A stretch of DNA of 49,942 nt from an uncultured Eubacteriales bacterium (lineage in GTDB: Bacteria > Bacillota > Clostridia > Christensenellales > Borkfalkiaceae): positions 1 to 49,942 of the forward strand of contig UQTB01000015.1 of the NCBI GenBank assembly GCA_900543915.1, given 5' to 3'. Of the stretch, positions 25,191 through 33,612 are shown piece by piece. The number at the start of each line of letters is the position of its first letter. Positions within the stretch are counted from its first letter, which is position 1. A program made the position numbers and the translations under genes. Under the pieces are notes generated by a model. The model saw only the letters and a list, made by a program, of their open reading frames with translations, was not told the origin of the DNA and searched no databases.

Positions 25191-26204
25191 ATGAAAGGTT
25201 GGAAAGTGACGGAACCTTACCGGATCGCGGAGACGGAGCGGAACGAGCCCTTCGACAACACCGTGTCTTCCAAGGTAAAAGTCACCAAAGCGCTCATAAC
25301 GCTTTCGGACGTTCTGCGGTATAACGGGACGAATAAAAGCAATTTCATTCTGGGTACGTACGGCATCGGCGTGGTCAGTGAAACGGGAGAAAACATGTTC
25401 AGCCTGCAAAAGGACATGCGCGTTTATCTCAGCCCCGTTCTCGACTGCAAAGAATGCTACAACTGCCGCAACGGGGACAAAAACCACTGTTCGGATCTCC
25501 AGATCGCGGGCGAAAATTTCGACGGTTTTCTGAGCGACTTCGCGGTCATGCCCACACCGGCGCTCTACTTCCTCCCGGAAAGCGTTTCGGACGAGGACGC
25601 GCTCTATGTGGACTACGTCTCGCAGGCGATCTCGATCATCGACAAACTGGAAGTGCAGAAAGGCGAGCACGTGGCGGTGATCGGCGGCGACAATCTCAGC
25701 ATTATTCTGGCGCAGCTTTTGATCTACTACCAGGCGGTGCCCATTCTGATCGACACCGACCCCGGATCCATCGAGATTGCCAAGAGCACCGGCATCTACT
25801 ACACGCTGGGCGCGGACGAAAACTGGATCAGGGAAGTTTCCTCCCTGACGGGCGGCAGGATGGCGAAACACGTCGTTTACAACCTCAACAGCAGCATCAG
25901 CGCGCGGACGGCGTTCAACCTCGCGGGGTTCAATTCCCCCGTGGCGATCACGGGCAATTTCATGAAGAACAGCCCTATCTCTTTCGTGCCGGCGATGAAA
26001 AAGCAGCTGCATATCTTCTGCGTCAATTCGGGTTACGGCAACATCGAAGCGAGCATCAACCTGATCGCAAACAACGCCGTCAACTTTTCCAAGCTGAAAC
26101 ATTCGCACGCAAAATACGAGGACGTGCCGAACGTGCTCGCGGAGATGGCGGCGCAGTACGAGAAAAGCGAACGGGTATCGGATACCGTCATCGACCTGCT
26201 GTAA
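25191..26204 (+). CDS. Zinc-containing alcohol dehydrogenase-like (MDR) protein lacking catalytic zinc ligands
   Basis: About 337 residues of the medium-chain dehydrogenase/reductase fold. The structural zinc lobe is intact (C-x2-C-x2-C-x7-C in LDCKECYNCRNGDKNHC near residue 90). The catalytic site is not: the usual GHE motif is replaced by GTYGIGVV (near residue 55), and the expected catalytic Cys region reads SDVLRYNG. The Rossmann part has VAVIGGDNLSII near 162 in place of GxGxxG. It may have lost dehydrogenase activity or work on an unusual substrate. ATG at 25191 has AGGAG 6 nt upstream; the longer reading starts upstream of the promoter. It is a single gene with its own promoter and terminator. 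Confidence 0.8.
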   Translation: MKGWKVTEPYRIAETERNEPFDNTVSSKVKVTKALITLSDVLRYNGTNKSNFILGTYGIGVVSETGENMFSLQKDMRVYLSPVLDCKECYNCRNGDKNHCSDLQIAGENFDGFLSDFAVMPTPALYFLPESVSDEDALYVDYVSQAISIIDKLEVQKGEHVAVIGGDNLSIILAQLLIYYQAVPILIDTDPGSIEIAKSTGIYYTLGADENWIREVSSLTGGRMAKHVVYNLNSSISARTAFNLAGFNSPVAITGNFMKNSPISFVPAMKKQLHIFCVNSGYGNIEASINLIANNAVNFSKLKHSHAKYEDVPNVLAEMAAQYEKSERVSDTVIDLL

Positions 26205-26232
26205 CGAGCTGAAACGAAAGGAAAGATAAAGA

Positions 26233-26260
26233 AAAAGCGAAACGCATCCGTTTCGCTTTT
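26233..26260. terminator. Bidirectional terminator between the MDR gene and the glycosylase gene
   Basis: Arms AAGCGAAACG / CGTTTCGCTT around a four-base loop, flanked by A-runs on the left and eight Ts on the right. It serves the plus gene ending at 26204 and the minus gene ending at 26263. Confidence 0.9.
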
Positions 26261-26262
26261 TT

Positions 26263-26733
26263 TTACAGATCATTCAGTATGACCCGATACGCTTCTGTGA
26301 GCTGCCCGAGCGTCTTCATGCAGTTGGCGGGGCTGGTGGACGGAAGCGCGGCGATAGAGCCGCCGGTCAGTTTCCGATACAACTTTGCGGCGGTCTGCCC
26401 CGTCGCAAATATCTTCCGGATGGGTGCGACCGAGGTGATCCGCGAAAAATCGTTCGCGGCGGCGTTCCGGATGGACGCATCCGACGCGCCGTCGATCTCG
26501 CAGGAGGCGAGCACGTCCCAAAGCGCGATGCCGTGCGATAGGAGCATCTCCCGTTTTTCCTCCACCGACTGCGGCTCGGGAAGGGAGAGCACCGCGGACA
26601 GCACTTTCCAAAAGCGGTTCTGCGGGTGCCCGTAATAAAAGCCGGTCTCCCGCGACTTGGGGGACGGAAAGCTGCCCAACAGCAGGATTCTGCTGTTTTC
26701 GTCAAAGACGGGATCAATGGAATGATATAGCAT
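26263..26733 (-). CDS. DNA-deoxyinosine (hypoxanthine) glycosylase, UDG superfamily
   Basis: 156 residues. The N-terminal motif LLLGSFPSPKSRE (about 18-30), then FYYGHPQNRFW and the later LPSTSPAN (near 130), identify the family-6 hypoxanthine-DNA glycosylases of the UDG superfamily, which remove deaminated adenine. Normal length. No Shine-Dalgarno sequence precedes the ATG (upstream bases TTTGAACTTCT), and no clear promoter lies between it and the gyrA hairpin, so expression may depend on read-through from gyrA. Confidence 0.88.
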   Translation of the reverse strand: MLYHSIDPVFDENSRILLLGSFPSPKSRETGFYYGHPQNRFWKVLSAVLSLPEPQSVEEKREMLLSHGIALWDVLASCEIDGASDASIRNAAANDFSRITSVAPIRKIFATGQTAAKLYRKLTGGSIAALPSTSPANCMKTLGQLTEAYRVILNDL

Positions 26734-26774
26734 AGAAGTTCAAAATAGACGTATACGTAATGGTCAAAATGATA

Positions 26775-26796
26775 CCGCCCCGCTGACGCGGGGCGG
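26775..26796 (-). terminator. Hairpin just after gyrA
   Basis: Stem CCGCCCCGC / GCGGGGCGG with a four-base loop starts 5 nt past the gyrA stop. On minus it is followed only by TATCATTTTG, so termination may be leaky and let the glycosylase gene be read. Confidence 0.7.
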
Positions 26797-26800
26797 TTTT

Positions 26801-29335
26801 TTACTCTGCAGGTTCTTCTGCGGGCGCTTCCGCGGCCTCGCCGCCCGAGGGATCTTCCGATTCCTCTTCGTCGCCCGCGGGGGTAATCGCCACGCAGGCG
26901 ACCTTCGCGTCGGTCAAGCGCATCACGCGCACTCCCTGGGTATCTCTGCCGATCTTGGAGATCTCGTTTGCGTGAATGCGGATGATGGTGCCGTTATCGG
27001 CGATCGCCATGACGTCCTCATCCTCTCCGACCAGCTTCAGGTTGACCAGATATCCCGTCTTCTCGTTCAAAATGCCAGCTTTCGTCCCCTTGCCGGCGCG
27101 CGACTGCAGGCGGTATTCCTCCAGCTCACAGCGCTTGCCGAAGCCGTTTTCGGTCATCGTCAGGACGCAATATCCCTCTTTGACGACCAGCATATCCACC
27201 AGATAATCCCCGTCGTTCAGCTTCATGCTGCGGACGCCCTGGGTGTCTCTCCCCATCGGGCGGACGTCTTCCTCCGAAAAGCGGATTACTTTGCCGTGGT
27301 AGGAAGCCATCATGATCTCGTCCTTTCCGTCCGAGAACTGCACGGAAATCAGCTCGTCTCCCTCGACGATGTTGATCGCGAGTTTCCCCACCTTGCGGAT
27401 GCGGTCGAATTCCGAAATCGCGGTCTTCTTGATGAGCCCCCGTTTCGTCGCCATGACGATAAAGCCTTCCTGCCCCTCCGTTCGGGGAATGACGGATTCC
27501 ACCTTCTCCCCCTCCGTCAGCTGCAGCAGGTTGACGATGGCACGGCCGCGCGCGGCGCGCGCCGCCTCCGGGATCTCGTATCCCTTGATGCTGAATACTT
27601 TGCCCTTGTTGGTGAAGAAGAGCAGGTCGTCGTGCGTGGAGCAGACAAAGATGTTGGAGACGAAATCCTCTTCCTTGGGTTTGTGCGCGGTCACGCCCCG
27701 CCCGCCGCGGCGCTGCGAGCGGTACTCCGCCACGGGAATGCGCTTGATATAGCCGAAATGCGTCATGCTGACGACGATATCCTCTTTTTCGATGAGGTCG
27801 GCGATATCGATCTCGCCGTAATCGTAGGAGAGCTCCGCCTTCCTGGGAGAAGGATACTGCTCTTTGATGTTGAGCAGATCCGCTTTCACGATCTCCCGCA
27901 CGCGGAATTCGTTTGCCAGAATATCTTTTAAGTCCGCAATTTTGCGGTCGAGTTCCGCCAATTCCTCGTTGAGGCTCTCCACCTCGAGGGAAGTGAGGCG
28001 GTGCAGGCGCATATCCAGAATCGCGTTCGCCTGCTTGTCCGAGAGGAGAAATTCCTCCATCAAAGCGTTCGCCGCGGTCTGTTTGTCCGCAGACTGCTTG
28101 ATGATCTGAATGACGCGGTCGATGTTCGCGAGCGCGATGACCAGCCCTTTGACGATGTGCTCGCGCTCCTCCGTCTTGGCGAGGTCGTAGCGCGTGCGGC
28201 GCACGATGACCTCTTCCTGATGCCCGAGATATGCGGTCAAAATCTCCTTTAAGTTCAGCACTTTCGGCTCTCCGTCCAAAAGCGCGAGGAGAATCATGCC
28301 GTCCGACGTCTGCAGGCTGGTGTGCTTATAGAGCGTGTTCAGGACGACCTGACCCTGCGCGTCCTTCTTGACGTCGATGGCGATGCGCATCCCCGAGCGG
28401 TCGGATTCGTCCCGGATATCCGAGATTCCCTCGATCTTCTTGTCCTTCACCATGTCGGCGATGGTCTTGATGAGGTTCGCCTTGTTGACCTGATAGGGCA
28501 GTTCGGTCACGACGATGCGCTGGCGCGTGCCGTTGGCAAACTCCTCGATATCGCACTTCGCGCGGAGGACGATCCCGCCCCTGCCCGTGCGGTAGGCCTG
28601 GCGGATTGCCGCCCTGCCCATGATGATGCCCCCCGTCGGATAATCGGGCGCGGGGATATATTGCAGAAGATCGTCCACCTCGAGATCGGGATTGTCCAGC
28701 AAAGCGACGCATCCGTCGATGACCTCGCCCAGATTGTGCGGGGGGATATTGGTCGCCATGCCGACGGCGATCCCGTCCGAGCCGTTGACCAGGATATTCG
28801 GGAAGCGGGAGGGCAGGACGACCGGCTGCATCTCGGTATCGTCGAAGTTGGGATAAAAATCCACCGTGTCCTTGTCGATTTCACGCAGCATCTCCGCCGC
28901 CAGCTTGGAAAGGCGCGCCTCCGTGTAGCGGTATGCCGCCGCGGGGTCGCCGTCCACAGAACCGAAGTTGCCGTGCCCGTCCACGAGCGGGAAGTTGATG
29001 GAAAAATCCTGCGCCAGGCGCACGAGCGCGTCGTAAACGGAGCTGTCGCCGTGCGGGTGATATTTACCGAGCACTTCACCGACGATCTTGGCGCACTTCT
29101 TATAGCCCTTGTCGTTGTAAAGCCCCATCTCGTGCATCGCGTAGAGGATCCTTCTGTGAACGGGTTTCAGCCCGTCCCTGACGTCCGGGATCGCGCGCGA
29201 AACGTTGACCGCCATCGCGTAGGCGATAAAGGACTTCTTCAGCTCGTTATCCACCTCGATGTCGATGATGGTCGTCTTATTCAGCGTATCTTTGAACGCC
29301 GCCGAAAGTTCGGGGCTCATTTCTTTTTTCGCCAT
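26801..29335 (-). CDS. gyrA: DNA gyrase subunit A
   Basis: Breakage-reunion subunit of gyrase, 844 residues. Catalytic Tyr137 lies in AAYRYTEARL. The quinolone-resistance region HPHGDSSVYDALVRLAQ keeps Ser98 and Asp102 (E. coli Ser83 and Asp87), so no classic resistance change is seen. The C-terminal half carries beta-pinwheel repeats with the GyrA-box-like QRRGGRGV (near residue 560), which marks gyrase rather than topoisomerase IV. The end is an acidic Glu/Pro/Ala tail. It lies 15 nt after gyrB. Confidence 0.97.
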   Translation of the reverse strand: MAKKEMSPELSAAFKDTLNKTTIIDIEVDNELKKSFIAYAMAVNVSRAIPDVRDGLKPVHRRILYAMHEMGLYNDKGYKKCAKIVGEVLGKYHPHGDSSVYDALVRLAQDFSINFPLVDGHGNFGSVDGDPAAAYRYTEARLSKLAAEMLREIDKDTVDFYPNFDDTEMQPVVLPSRFPNILVNGSDGIAVGMATNIPPHNLGEVIDGCVALLDNPDLEVDDLLQYIPAPDYPTGGIIMGRAAIRQAYRTGRGGIVLRAKCDIEEFANGTRQRIVVTELPYQVNKANLIKTIADMVKDKKIEGISDIRDESDRSGMRIAIDVKKDAQGQVVLNTLYKHTSLQTSDGMILLALLDGEPKVLNLKEILTAYLGHQEEVIVRRTRYDLAKTEEREHIVKGLVIALANIDRVIQIIKQSADKQTAANALMEEFLLSDKQANAILDMRLHRLTSLEVESLNEELAELDRKIADLKDILANEFRVREIVKADLLNIKEQYPSPRKAELSYDYGEIDIADLIEKEDIVVSMTHFGYIKRIPVAEYRSQRRGGRGVTAHKPKEEDFVSNIFVCSTHDDLLFFTNKGKVFSIKGYEIPEAARAARGRAIVNLLQLTEGEKVESVIPRTEGQEGFIVMATKRGLIKKTAISEFDRIRKVGKLAINIVEGDELISVQFSDGKDEIMMASYHGKVIRFSEEDVRPMGRDTQGVRSMKLNDGDYLVDMLVVKEGYCVLTMTENGFGKRCELEEYRLQSRAGKGTKAGILNEKTGYLVNLKLVGEDEDVMAIADNGTIIRIHANEISKIGRDTQGVRVMRLTDAKVACVAITPAGDEEESEDPSGGEAAEAPAEEPAE

Positions 29336-29350
29336 TTCTCTTCTCCCTCC

Positions 29351-31261
29351 TTACACGTCCAGATCCGCGACCAGTTTCGCGTTCTGCTCGATGAACGCGC
29401 GCCTGAGCTCCGGCTTTTCGCCCATTAAGACGGTGAACATCTCGTTCGCTTCCACCGCGTCTTCCATATTGACGCGCAGAAGCGTCCTCGTTTCCGGGTT
29501 CATCGTGGTCTCCCACAGCTGTTCGGGGTTCATCTCGCCGAGCCCCTTGTAGCGCTGAATGTCGCATTTGCCCGCCTCTTCCAGGTAGGCCTTCAGCTGT
29601 TCGTCCGAATAGAGGTATTTCTCCGTCTTTCCCTTCGTGGCCTTATAGAGAGGAGGCTGTGCGATATAGACGTGCCCTTTCTCGATGAGCGGGCGCATGA
29701 AGCGGAAAAAGAAGGTGAGCAGCAGAATGCGGATGTGGCTGCCGTCGACGTCCGCATCCGTCATGCAGATGATGCGGTCGTAGCGGAGTTTGCTCTCGTC
29801 GAAATCGTCCGAGATGCCCCCGCCGAAGGCAGTGATCATCGCCTTGATCTCCTCGTTTTCGAGAACGCGGTTGAGCCGCGCCTTCTCAACGTTCAGAATT
29901 TTGCCCCTTAACGGCAGAATTGCCTGAAATCTCCGGTCTCTGCCCTGTTTTGCGGATCCGCCTGCGGAATCCCCCTCTACGAGGTAAATTTCGCAAAATT
30001 CGGGGTTCTTTTCCGAACAGTCCGCCAGCTTGCCGGGCAGCGTCGCCGTTTCCAGCGCGCCCTTTCTGCGCGTGTTCTCCCGCGCGGCGCGCGCCGCCTC
30101 CCGCGCGCGCTGGGCGGTGACGCACTTTAAAAGGAGCTCTTTGGTCTTAGCGGGGTTCTCTTCGAGAAACGCCCCGAAATAATCGTTCATCGCCTTCGTG
30201 AGAAGCGTGCGCATCTCGCTGTTTCCCAGCTTCGTCTTGGTCTGCCCCTCGAACTGCGGCTCGGTCAGCTTGACCGAAACCACCGCGGTGATGCCCTCGC
30301 GCACGTCGTCCCCCGAAACTTTATCGTCGTTTTTCAGAACGCCCAGCTTTTTGCCGGCGTCGTTGATGAGCTTGGTGAGGGCGTTCTTGAACCCGTCCAG
30401 ATGAGCGCCGCCCTCCTCGGTGTTGATGTTGTTCGCAAAGGAGAAAATGGTCTCCGAATAGCTGTCGTTGTACTGTACGGCGACCTCCACTTCGCTGTCG
30501 CCGTAAACGCCGTCGAAATAGAAGGGCTTGTCGAACAGCGTCTCCTTGTTTTTGTTGAGATCTTCCACGAAGTGGGCGATCCCCCCCTCGTAATAGAAGG
30601 AATCCGAGCGCTCCTGCCCGGCGCGCCTGTCCTCCATGCGGATGGTAAGGCCCTTGTTGAGATAGGCGAGCTCCCGCAGGCGGATCTTGATGGTATCGTA
30701 ATTGAAGACGATGGTCTCGAAGATCTCGTCGTCCGGATAGAACGTGACCTTCGTCCCCGTCCTGTCCGCGGTGCCAATCACCTTTAAAGGCGCCTGGGGA
30801 ACGCCGCGGTTGTAGATCTGCTTGTAGTGATTCCCGTTCTGGAACACTTCCACTTCCAGCCACTCGGAAAGCGCGTTGACGACGGACAGCCCCACGCCGT
30901 GCAGCCCGCCCGAGATCTTATATCCCCCGCCGCCGAATTTGCCGCCCGCGTGGAGCTTGGTCAGCACGACTTCGACCGCGGAGATCTTCTCCGTATGGTG
31001 CATGGCGGTCGGGATTCCCCGGCCGTTGTCCGTCACCGAACAGGAACCGTCCGCGTTCAGCGTCACGACGATGGTATCGCAGTAACCGGAAAGCGCCTCG
31101 TCGATGGAATTGTCGACGATCTCCTGCACGAGGTGATGCAGCCCTTTTACGTCCGTAGAGCCGATGTACATCCCCGGGCGCTTGCGAACGGGATCCAGCC
31201 CCTCCAGAACCTGAATCTGCCCTTCGCCGTAATTTGCGGTTACTTTTGTCCTTTCTTCCAT
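29351..31261 (-). CDS. gyrB: DNA gyrase subunit B
   Basis: ATPase subunit, about 636 residues. GHKL ATPase motifs: EIVDNSIDEALSG, VTDNGRGIPT and the GGLHGVGLSVVNALS lid. Toprim motifs: LVEGDSAGGSAKQGRDR and ITDADVDGSHI-type IICMTDADVDGS. The C-terminus has RYKGLGEMNPEQLWETTM. ATG at 31261 is chosen because AAGGAGAGGAA lies just upstream; the reading to 31300 begins upstream of this ribosome site. gyrB and gyrA form one operon. recF and dnaA are not adjacent. Confidence 0.97.
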   Translation of the reverse strand: MEERTKVTANYGEGQIQVLEGLDPVRKRPGMYIGSTDVKGLHHLVQEIVDNSIDEALSGYCDTIVVTLNADGSCSVTDNGRGIPTAMHHTEKISAVEVVLTKLHAGGKFGGGGYKISGGLHGVGLSVVNALSEWLEVEVFQNGNHYKQIYNRGVPQAPLKVIGTADRTGTKVTFYPDDEIFETIVFNYDTIKIRLRELAYLNKGLTIRMEDRRAGQERSDSFYYEGGIAHFVEDLNKNKETLFDKPFYFDGVYGDSEVEVAVQYNDSYSETIFSFANNINTEEGGAHLDGFKNALTKLINDAGKKLGVLKNDDKVSGDDVREGITAVVSVKLTEPQFEGQTKTKLGNSEMRTLLTKAMNDYFGAFLEENPAKTKELLLKCVTAQRAREAARAARENTRRKGALETATLPGKLADCSEKNPEFCEIYLVEGDSAGGSAKQGRDRRFQAILPLRGKILNVEKARLNRVLENEEIKAMITAFGGGISDDFDESKLRYDRIICMTDADVDGSHIRILLLTFFFRFMRPLIEKGHVYIAQPPLYKATKGKTEKYLYSDEQLKAYLEEAGKCDIQRYKGLGEMNPEQLWETTMNPETRTLLRVNMEDAVEANEMFTVLMGEKPELRRAFIEQNAKLVADLDV

Positions 31262-31304
31262 TTCCTCTCCTTCATCCCGTTTTAACGGATTATTTTGCAC
31301 TTTT

Positions 31305-31333
31305 ATTATACCATAAACGGGCGGATTTGAAAA
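31305..31333 (-). promoter_or_regulatory. Promoter of gyrBA
   Basis: TTTTCA, 17 nt, TATAAT (preceded by TGG) on minus, about 43 nt before the gyrB ATG. The -35 is weak, as is common for supercoiling-sensitive gyrase promoters. Confidence 0.6.
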
Positions 31334-31455
31334 GCGGAATCGGCTGCTTTTAAAATTATTTATATAATTTTAAAGGGGAATTTTTTCAAAAAGAACGGGG
31401 GCGCCGCGCATAATTGAAAACGCGCCGCACATACTGCGGTCGGAGGACAAAAAAG

Positions 31456-31611
31456 ATGGAAAAATCCGAATGTAAAAACTGCAGAAACAACTTCAACAGC
31501 GAGAACGAACGCGTCTGCCCCGCCTGCGGCGCGATCCTCTGCCCGACGTGCGCGGGAATGCTGGGCGGACTGTGCCCCTACTGCTATACGCCGCTCGGAT
31601 TTATCGACTGA
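31456..31611 (+). CDS. 51-residue double zinc-ribbon protein
   Basis: Small protein with eight Cys in four CxxC pairs: CKNC (6-9), CPAC (21-24), CPTC (29-32) and CPYC (39-42 region), consistent with two zinc sites, ending TPLGFID. GGAGG lies about 10 nt before ATG 31456; the upstream in-frame ATG at 31414 has no ribosome site. A possible promoter (TTGAAA, 18 nt, TAAAAT, about 31328-31357) points into it from the gyrB promoter region. Size and Cys spacing suggest a nucleic-acid or protein-binding adaptor. No family is recognised. Confidence 0.65.
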   Translation: MEKSECKNCRNNFNSENERVCPACGAILCPTCAGMLGGLCPYCYTPLGFID

Positions 31612-31627
31612 GTGCGGGCAAATACGC

Positions 31628-31663
31628 TTCCGCGCGGAGCCGTTCCGGCAAAGCCGCGCGGAA
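31628..31663 (+). repeat. GC-rich inverted repeat after the zinc-ribbon gene
   Basis: Perfect 10-bp arms TTCCGCGCGG / CCGCGCGGAA around a 16-base loop, 17 nt past the stop. It has no U-run, so it is not a standard terminator; it may protect the 3' end of the short mRNA. Confidence 0.55.
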
Positions 31664-31698
31664 AGATCACGGCAGTGAGGGATTCCCGAAAAGATTGA

Positions 31699-31732
31699 AA
31701 ATGGCGAAGAATTCTAAAATTCTTCGCCATTT
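31699..31732. terminator. Hairpin between convergent zinc-ribbon and MATE genes
   Basis: 14-bp arms AAATGGCGAAGAAT / ATTCTTCGCCATTT with a TCTAAA loop. Flanking A/T runs are short on both sides, so it is probably bidirectional but of moderate strength. Confidence 0.75.
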
Positions 31733-31816
31733 AATTGCGCGCTCAGGGTAATTCAGCGAGCATTCTTTTACAAGTCAGGCACTCTCTTTGAGATTTCGAT
31801 ATTTTGTACAGTTTTT

Positions 31817-33313
31817 TCAGCCGTTCCTTTCGCTGTGTTCTCCGGAAGCATTGCCTTCCGGCCAACCACCATTTTTTTGAAAGTAAATGGCGCCGCTTAA
31901 ATTTTCGGCGGATTTTCCATTCTCTCCTCCGCCGTTCGGCGTTAACGAGCGTTCTTTCCGCATTACTTTCATCAGCATAACAGCGGATACGATTGCGGTC
32001 AGAAACTCGGCAATCGGGAAAGCCCACCATAGAATATTTACGGCGTCGGCGGAAAGCGTAAACAGCCAGACAGCGGGCAAAACAAATACAATGAGCCGCA
32101 AAACCGCAAGGACGAGCGGACGCACCGCATATCGCAGCGCCTGCAAAACACCCTGCACGGCAATGGAAAACCCCATAAACACATAGCCTGTGCCTGCAAT
32201 CCGGATCGCCAAAACGACAGCCGATTTTATCCCCCCGCCCTCGGCCCCCGCCGCAAGCAAAAACAGTGCAGCAAGCGGATTCGCAAGCGTTTCAAACAGC
32301 ACGGTGATAATCGCCGCCACGATAAGCGTGTTTATGATCCCCCATTTGATGCAGTCGGTTGATCGCTTTCTATCCTCCATTGCATAGTTAAAAGACAGCA
32401 CCGATATGATTGTGTTTGATAAGCCGAAACAGGCAAAGAGCGCAAACTGCATTATTTTGTAGTAAATACCGAAGCTCCCTTGTAACAGTTCCGCGTTTTG
32501 CGCCGTACCCAAAATGAGGTTTACGCACAACATCATAACGGACAACAGCGCCTGCATGACAGCCGCCGAAATGCCGATGCGGTAAATGCCGCCGATGATT
32601 TCAGCGCTCGGCTGTATGTATTTAATGCCGTTATCCACCTCTTTGTTTTTCAGATAATGGAAGAGCATTGCAACGGCGAGCGAAAGGATCTGCCCGATCA
32701 CCGTCGCCCACGCCGCACCCGCAACGCCCAGGTTGCACGGGTAAATAAAAATATAATCCAAGACGATATTGGCAACCGCGCCCGAAATTTGCGCTATGGT
32801 CGAATACATCGTCTTGCCGGTCGCCTGTAAAAAGCGTTCGTATACGGTAAACCCTATCGCGCCAAAGGAAAATACACAGCAGATCAAGAGATATTCGGCG
32901 CCCATTTGCGCAACTTTTTCGTTTGTGCCGGCAAAAGCGGCGATAAACGGCTTTGCTCCGAACAGGCCGAACAGAAGAAATACGGCAAAAACGCACACCC
33001 CCAAAAATATGCCGTTGCCGACAACGCCGCTTGCTTTTTTTCTGTCGCCCTCGCCAAGGGATTTGGAAAGCAATGCGTTGATACCGACGCCCGTTCCTAC
33101 CCCGATTGCAATCATAAGAAGCTGTACGGGGAAGGCGTATGTTAAGGCAAGATTACCGGCAATTCCGTCCTCGCCCATGTTGATGACAAACGCCGTATCC
33201 ACAATGTTGTAAACGGCCTGCAAAATCATGGACACAATCATCGGCAGGCCCATTTGCCAAATCAGCTTATTGATGGAACCAACCGCCATTTTATTTTGCG
33301 TTTCAGCAGCCAT
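31817..33313 (-). CDS. MATE family multidrug efflux transporter
   Basis: 498 residues with 12 hydrophobic helices and the MATE opening INKLIWQMGLPMIVSMILQAVYNIVDTAFV; GTGVGINALLSKSLGEGDRKKA near residue 75 is the conserved first-bundle loop. It exports cationic drugs or metabolites by Na+ or H+ antiport. The last 40 residues (from TPNGGGENGK) are polar, lack similarity to the usual short MATE tail and may result from loss of the original stop. Base use is visibly more AT-rich than in neighbouring operons, hinting at acquisition. An upstream ORF and hairpin precede it; GAGG lies 8 nt before the ATG. Confidence 0.92.
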   Translation of the reverse strand: MAAETQNKMAVGSINKLIWQMGLPMIVSMILQAVYNIVDTAFVINMGEDGIAGNLALTYAFPVQLLMIAIGVGTGVGINALLSKSLGEGDRKKASGVVGNGIFLGVCVFAVFLLFGLFGAKPFIAAFAGTNEKVAQMGAEYLLICCVFSFGAIGFTVYERFLQATGKTMYSTIAQISGAVANIVLDYIFIYPCNLGVAGAAWATVIGQILSLAVAMLFHYLKNKEVDNGIKYIQPSAEIIGGIYRIGISAAVMQALLSVMMLCVNLILGTAQNAELLQGSFGIYYKIMQFALFACFGLSNTIISVLSFNYAMEDRKRSTDCIKWGIINTLIVAAIITVLFETLANPLAALFLLAAGAEGGGIKSAVVLAIRIAGTGYVFMGFSIAVQGVLQALRYAVRPLVLAVLRLIVFVLPAVWLFTLSADAVNILWWAFPIAEFLTAIVSAVMLMKVMRKERSLTPNGGGENGKSAENLSGAIYFQKNGGWPEGNASGEHSERNG

Positions 33314-33316
33314 AAT

Positions 33317-33382
33317 TTACCTCGTAACGCGCAGAAAGGGCGCAAATCCGTCAATCGGATTTACGCCCTTAAAGCCACTCAT
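33317..33382 (-). CDS. Upstream leader ORF of the MATE transporter (21 codons)
   Basis: ATG at 33382 opens a 21-residue frame (begins MSGFKGVNPIDG, ends RVTR) that stops with TAA three bases before the MATE ATG. Its ATG lies only 10 nt past the -10 element, so the mRNA 5' end is nearly at the start codon and no Shine-Dalgarno is possible. The frame runs through the whole 15-bp leader hairpin. Translation is not proven; position and the hairpin suggest a leader peptide controlling the transporter. Confidence 0.5.
   Translation of the reverse strand: MSGFKGVNPIDGFAPFLRVTR
33336..33370 (-). promoter_or_regulatory. 15-bp hairpin in the MATE 5' leader
   Basis: Arms of 15 nt (AAGGGCGTAAATCCG and its partner, with one G-U pair) around loop ATTGA, located inside the leader ORF and 22 nt before the MATE ATG. 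Only three Us follow, so it is not a strong intrinsic terminator on its own. The MATE ribosome site lies outside the stem. Confidence 0.75.
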
Positions 33383-33392
33383 TGATGTTGTT

Positions 33393-33421
33393 ATTATACA
33401 ATTTTTCAGGTAAAAAGTCAA
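33393..33421 (-). promoter_or_regulatory. Promoter of the MATE transporter
   Basis: TTGACT, 17 nt, TATAAT on minus. The rest of the gap to the GNAT gene (33422-33612) holds no gene; it has a small palindrome ATGCCGC/GCGGCAT near 33582-33598. Confidence 0.85.
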
Positions 33422-33612
33422 ACGATTTCGCCTTTTTGTACGGCGAATCGCCATAGATAATCTTTCATTCAGTTCCTTGAAAACGATCAAGATACCGCAT
33501 TAACTTGCAGAAATTGCCCCGTAAAAGAATAGCAGGCAAAATAAAAGCTCTCATCAATTCTTTACGGCGTTTCCGCAGGCATGCCGCCCAGCGGCATAAG
33601 CGTTAAAAGCGC

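Noticed and set aside
25164..26273. 369-codon minus-strand frame over the MDR gene
   Set aside because: The plus frame has the zinc-lobe cysteines, a promoter and a ribosome site; the minus frame is His/Arg/Asp-rich noise.
26990..29200. Fluoroquinolone-resistance mutation in gyrA
   Set aside because: Ser98 and Asp102 (E. coli 83 and 87) are the sensitive-type residues.
31743..32030. Small minus-strand frame at the 3' end of the MATE gene
   Set aside because: Out of frame with the transporter, Arg/Lys-rich, no ribosome site; most likely a shadow.
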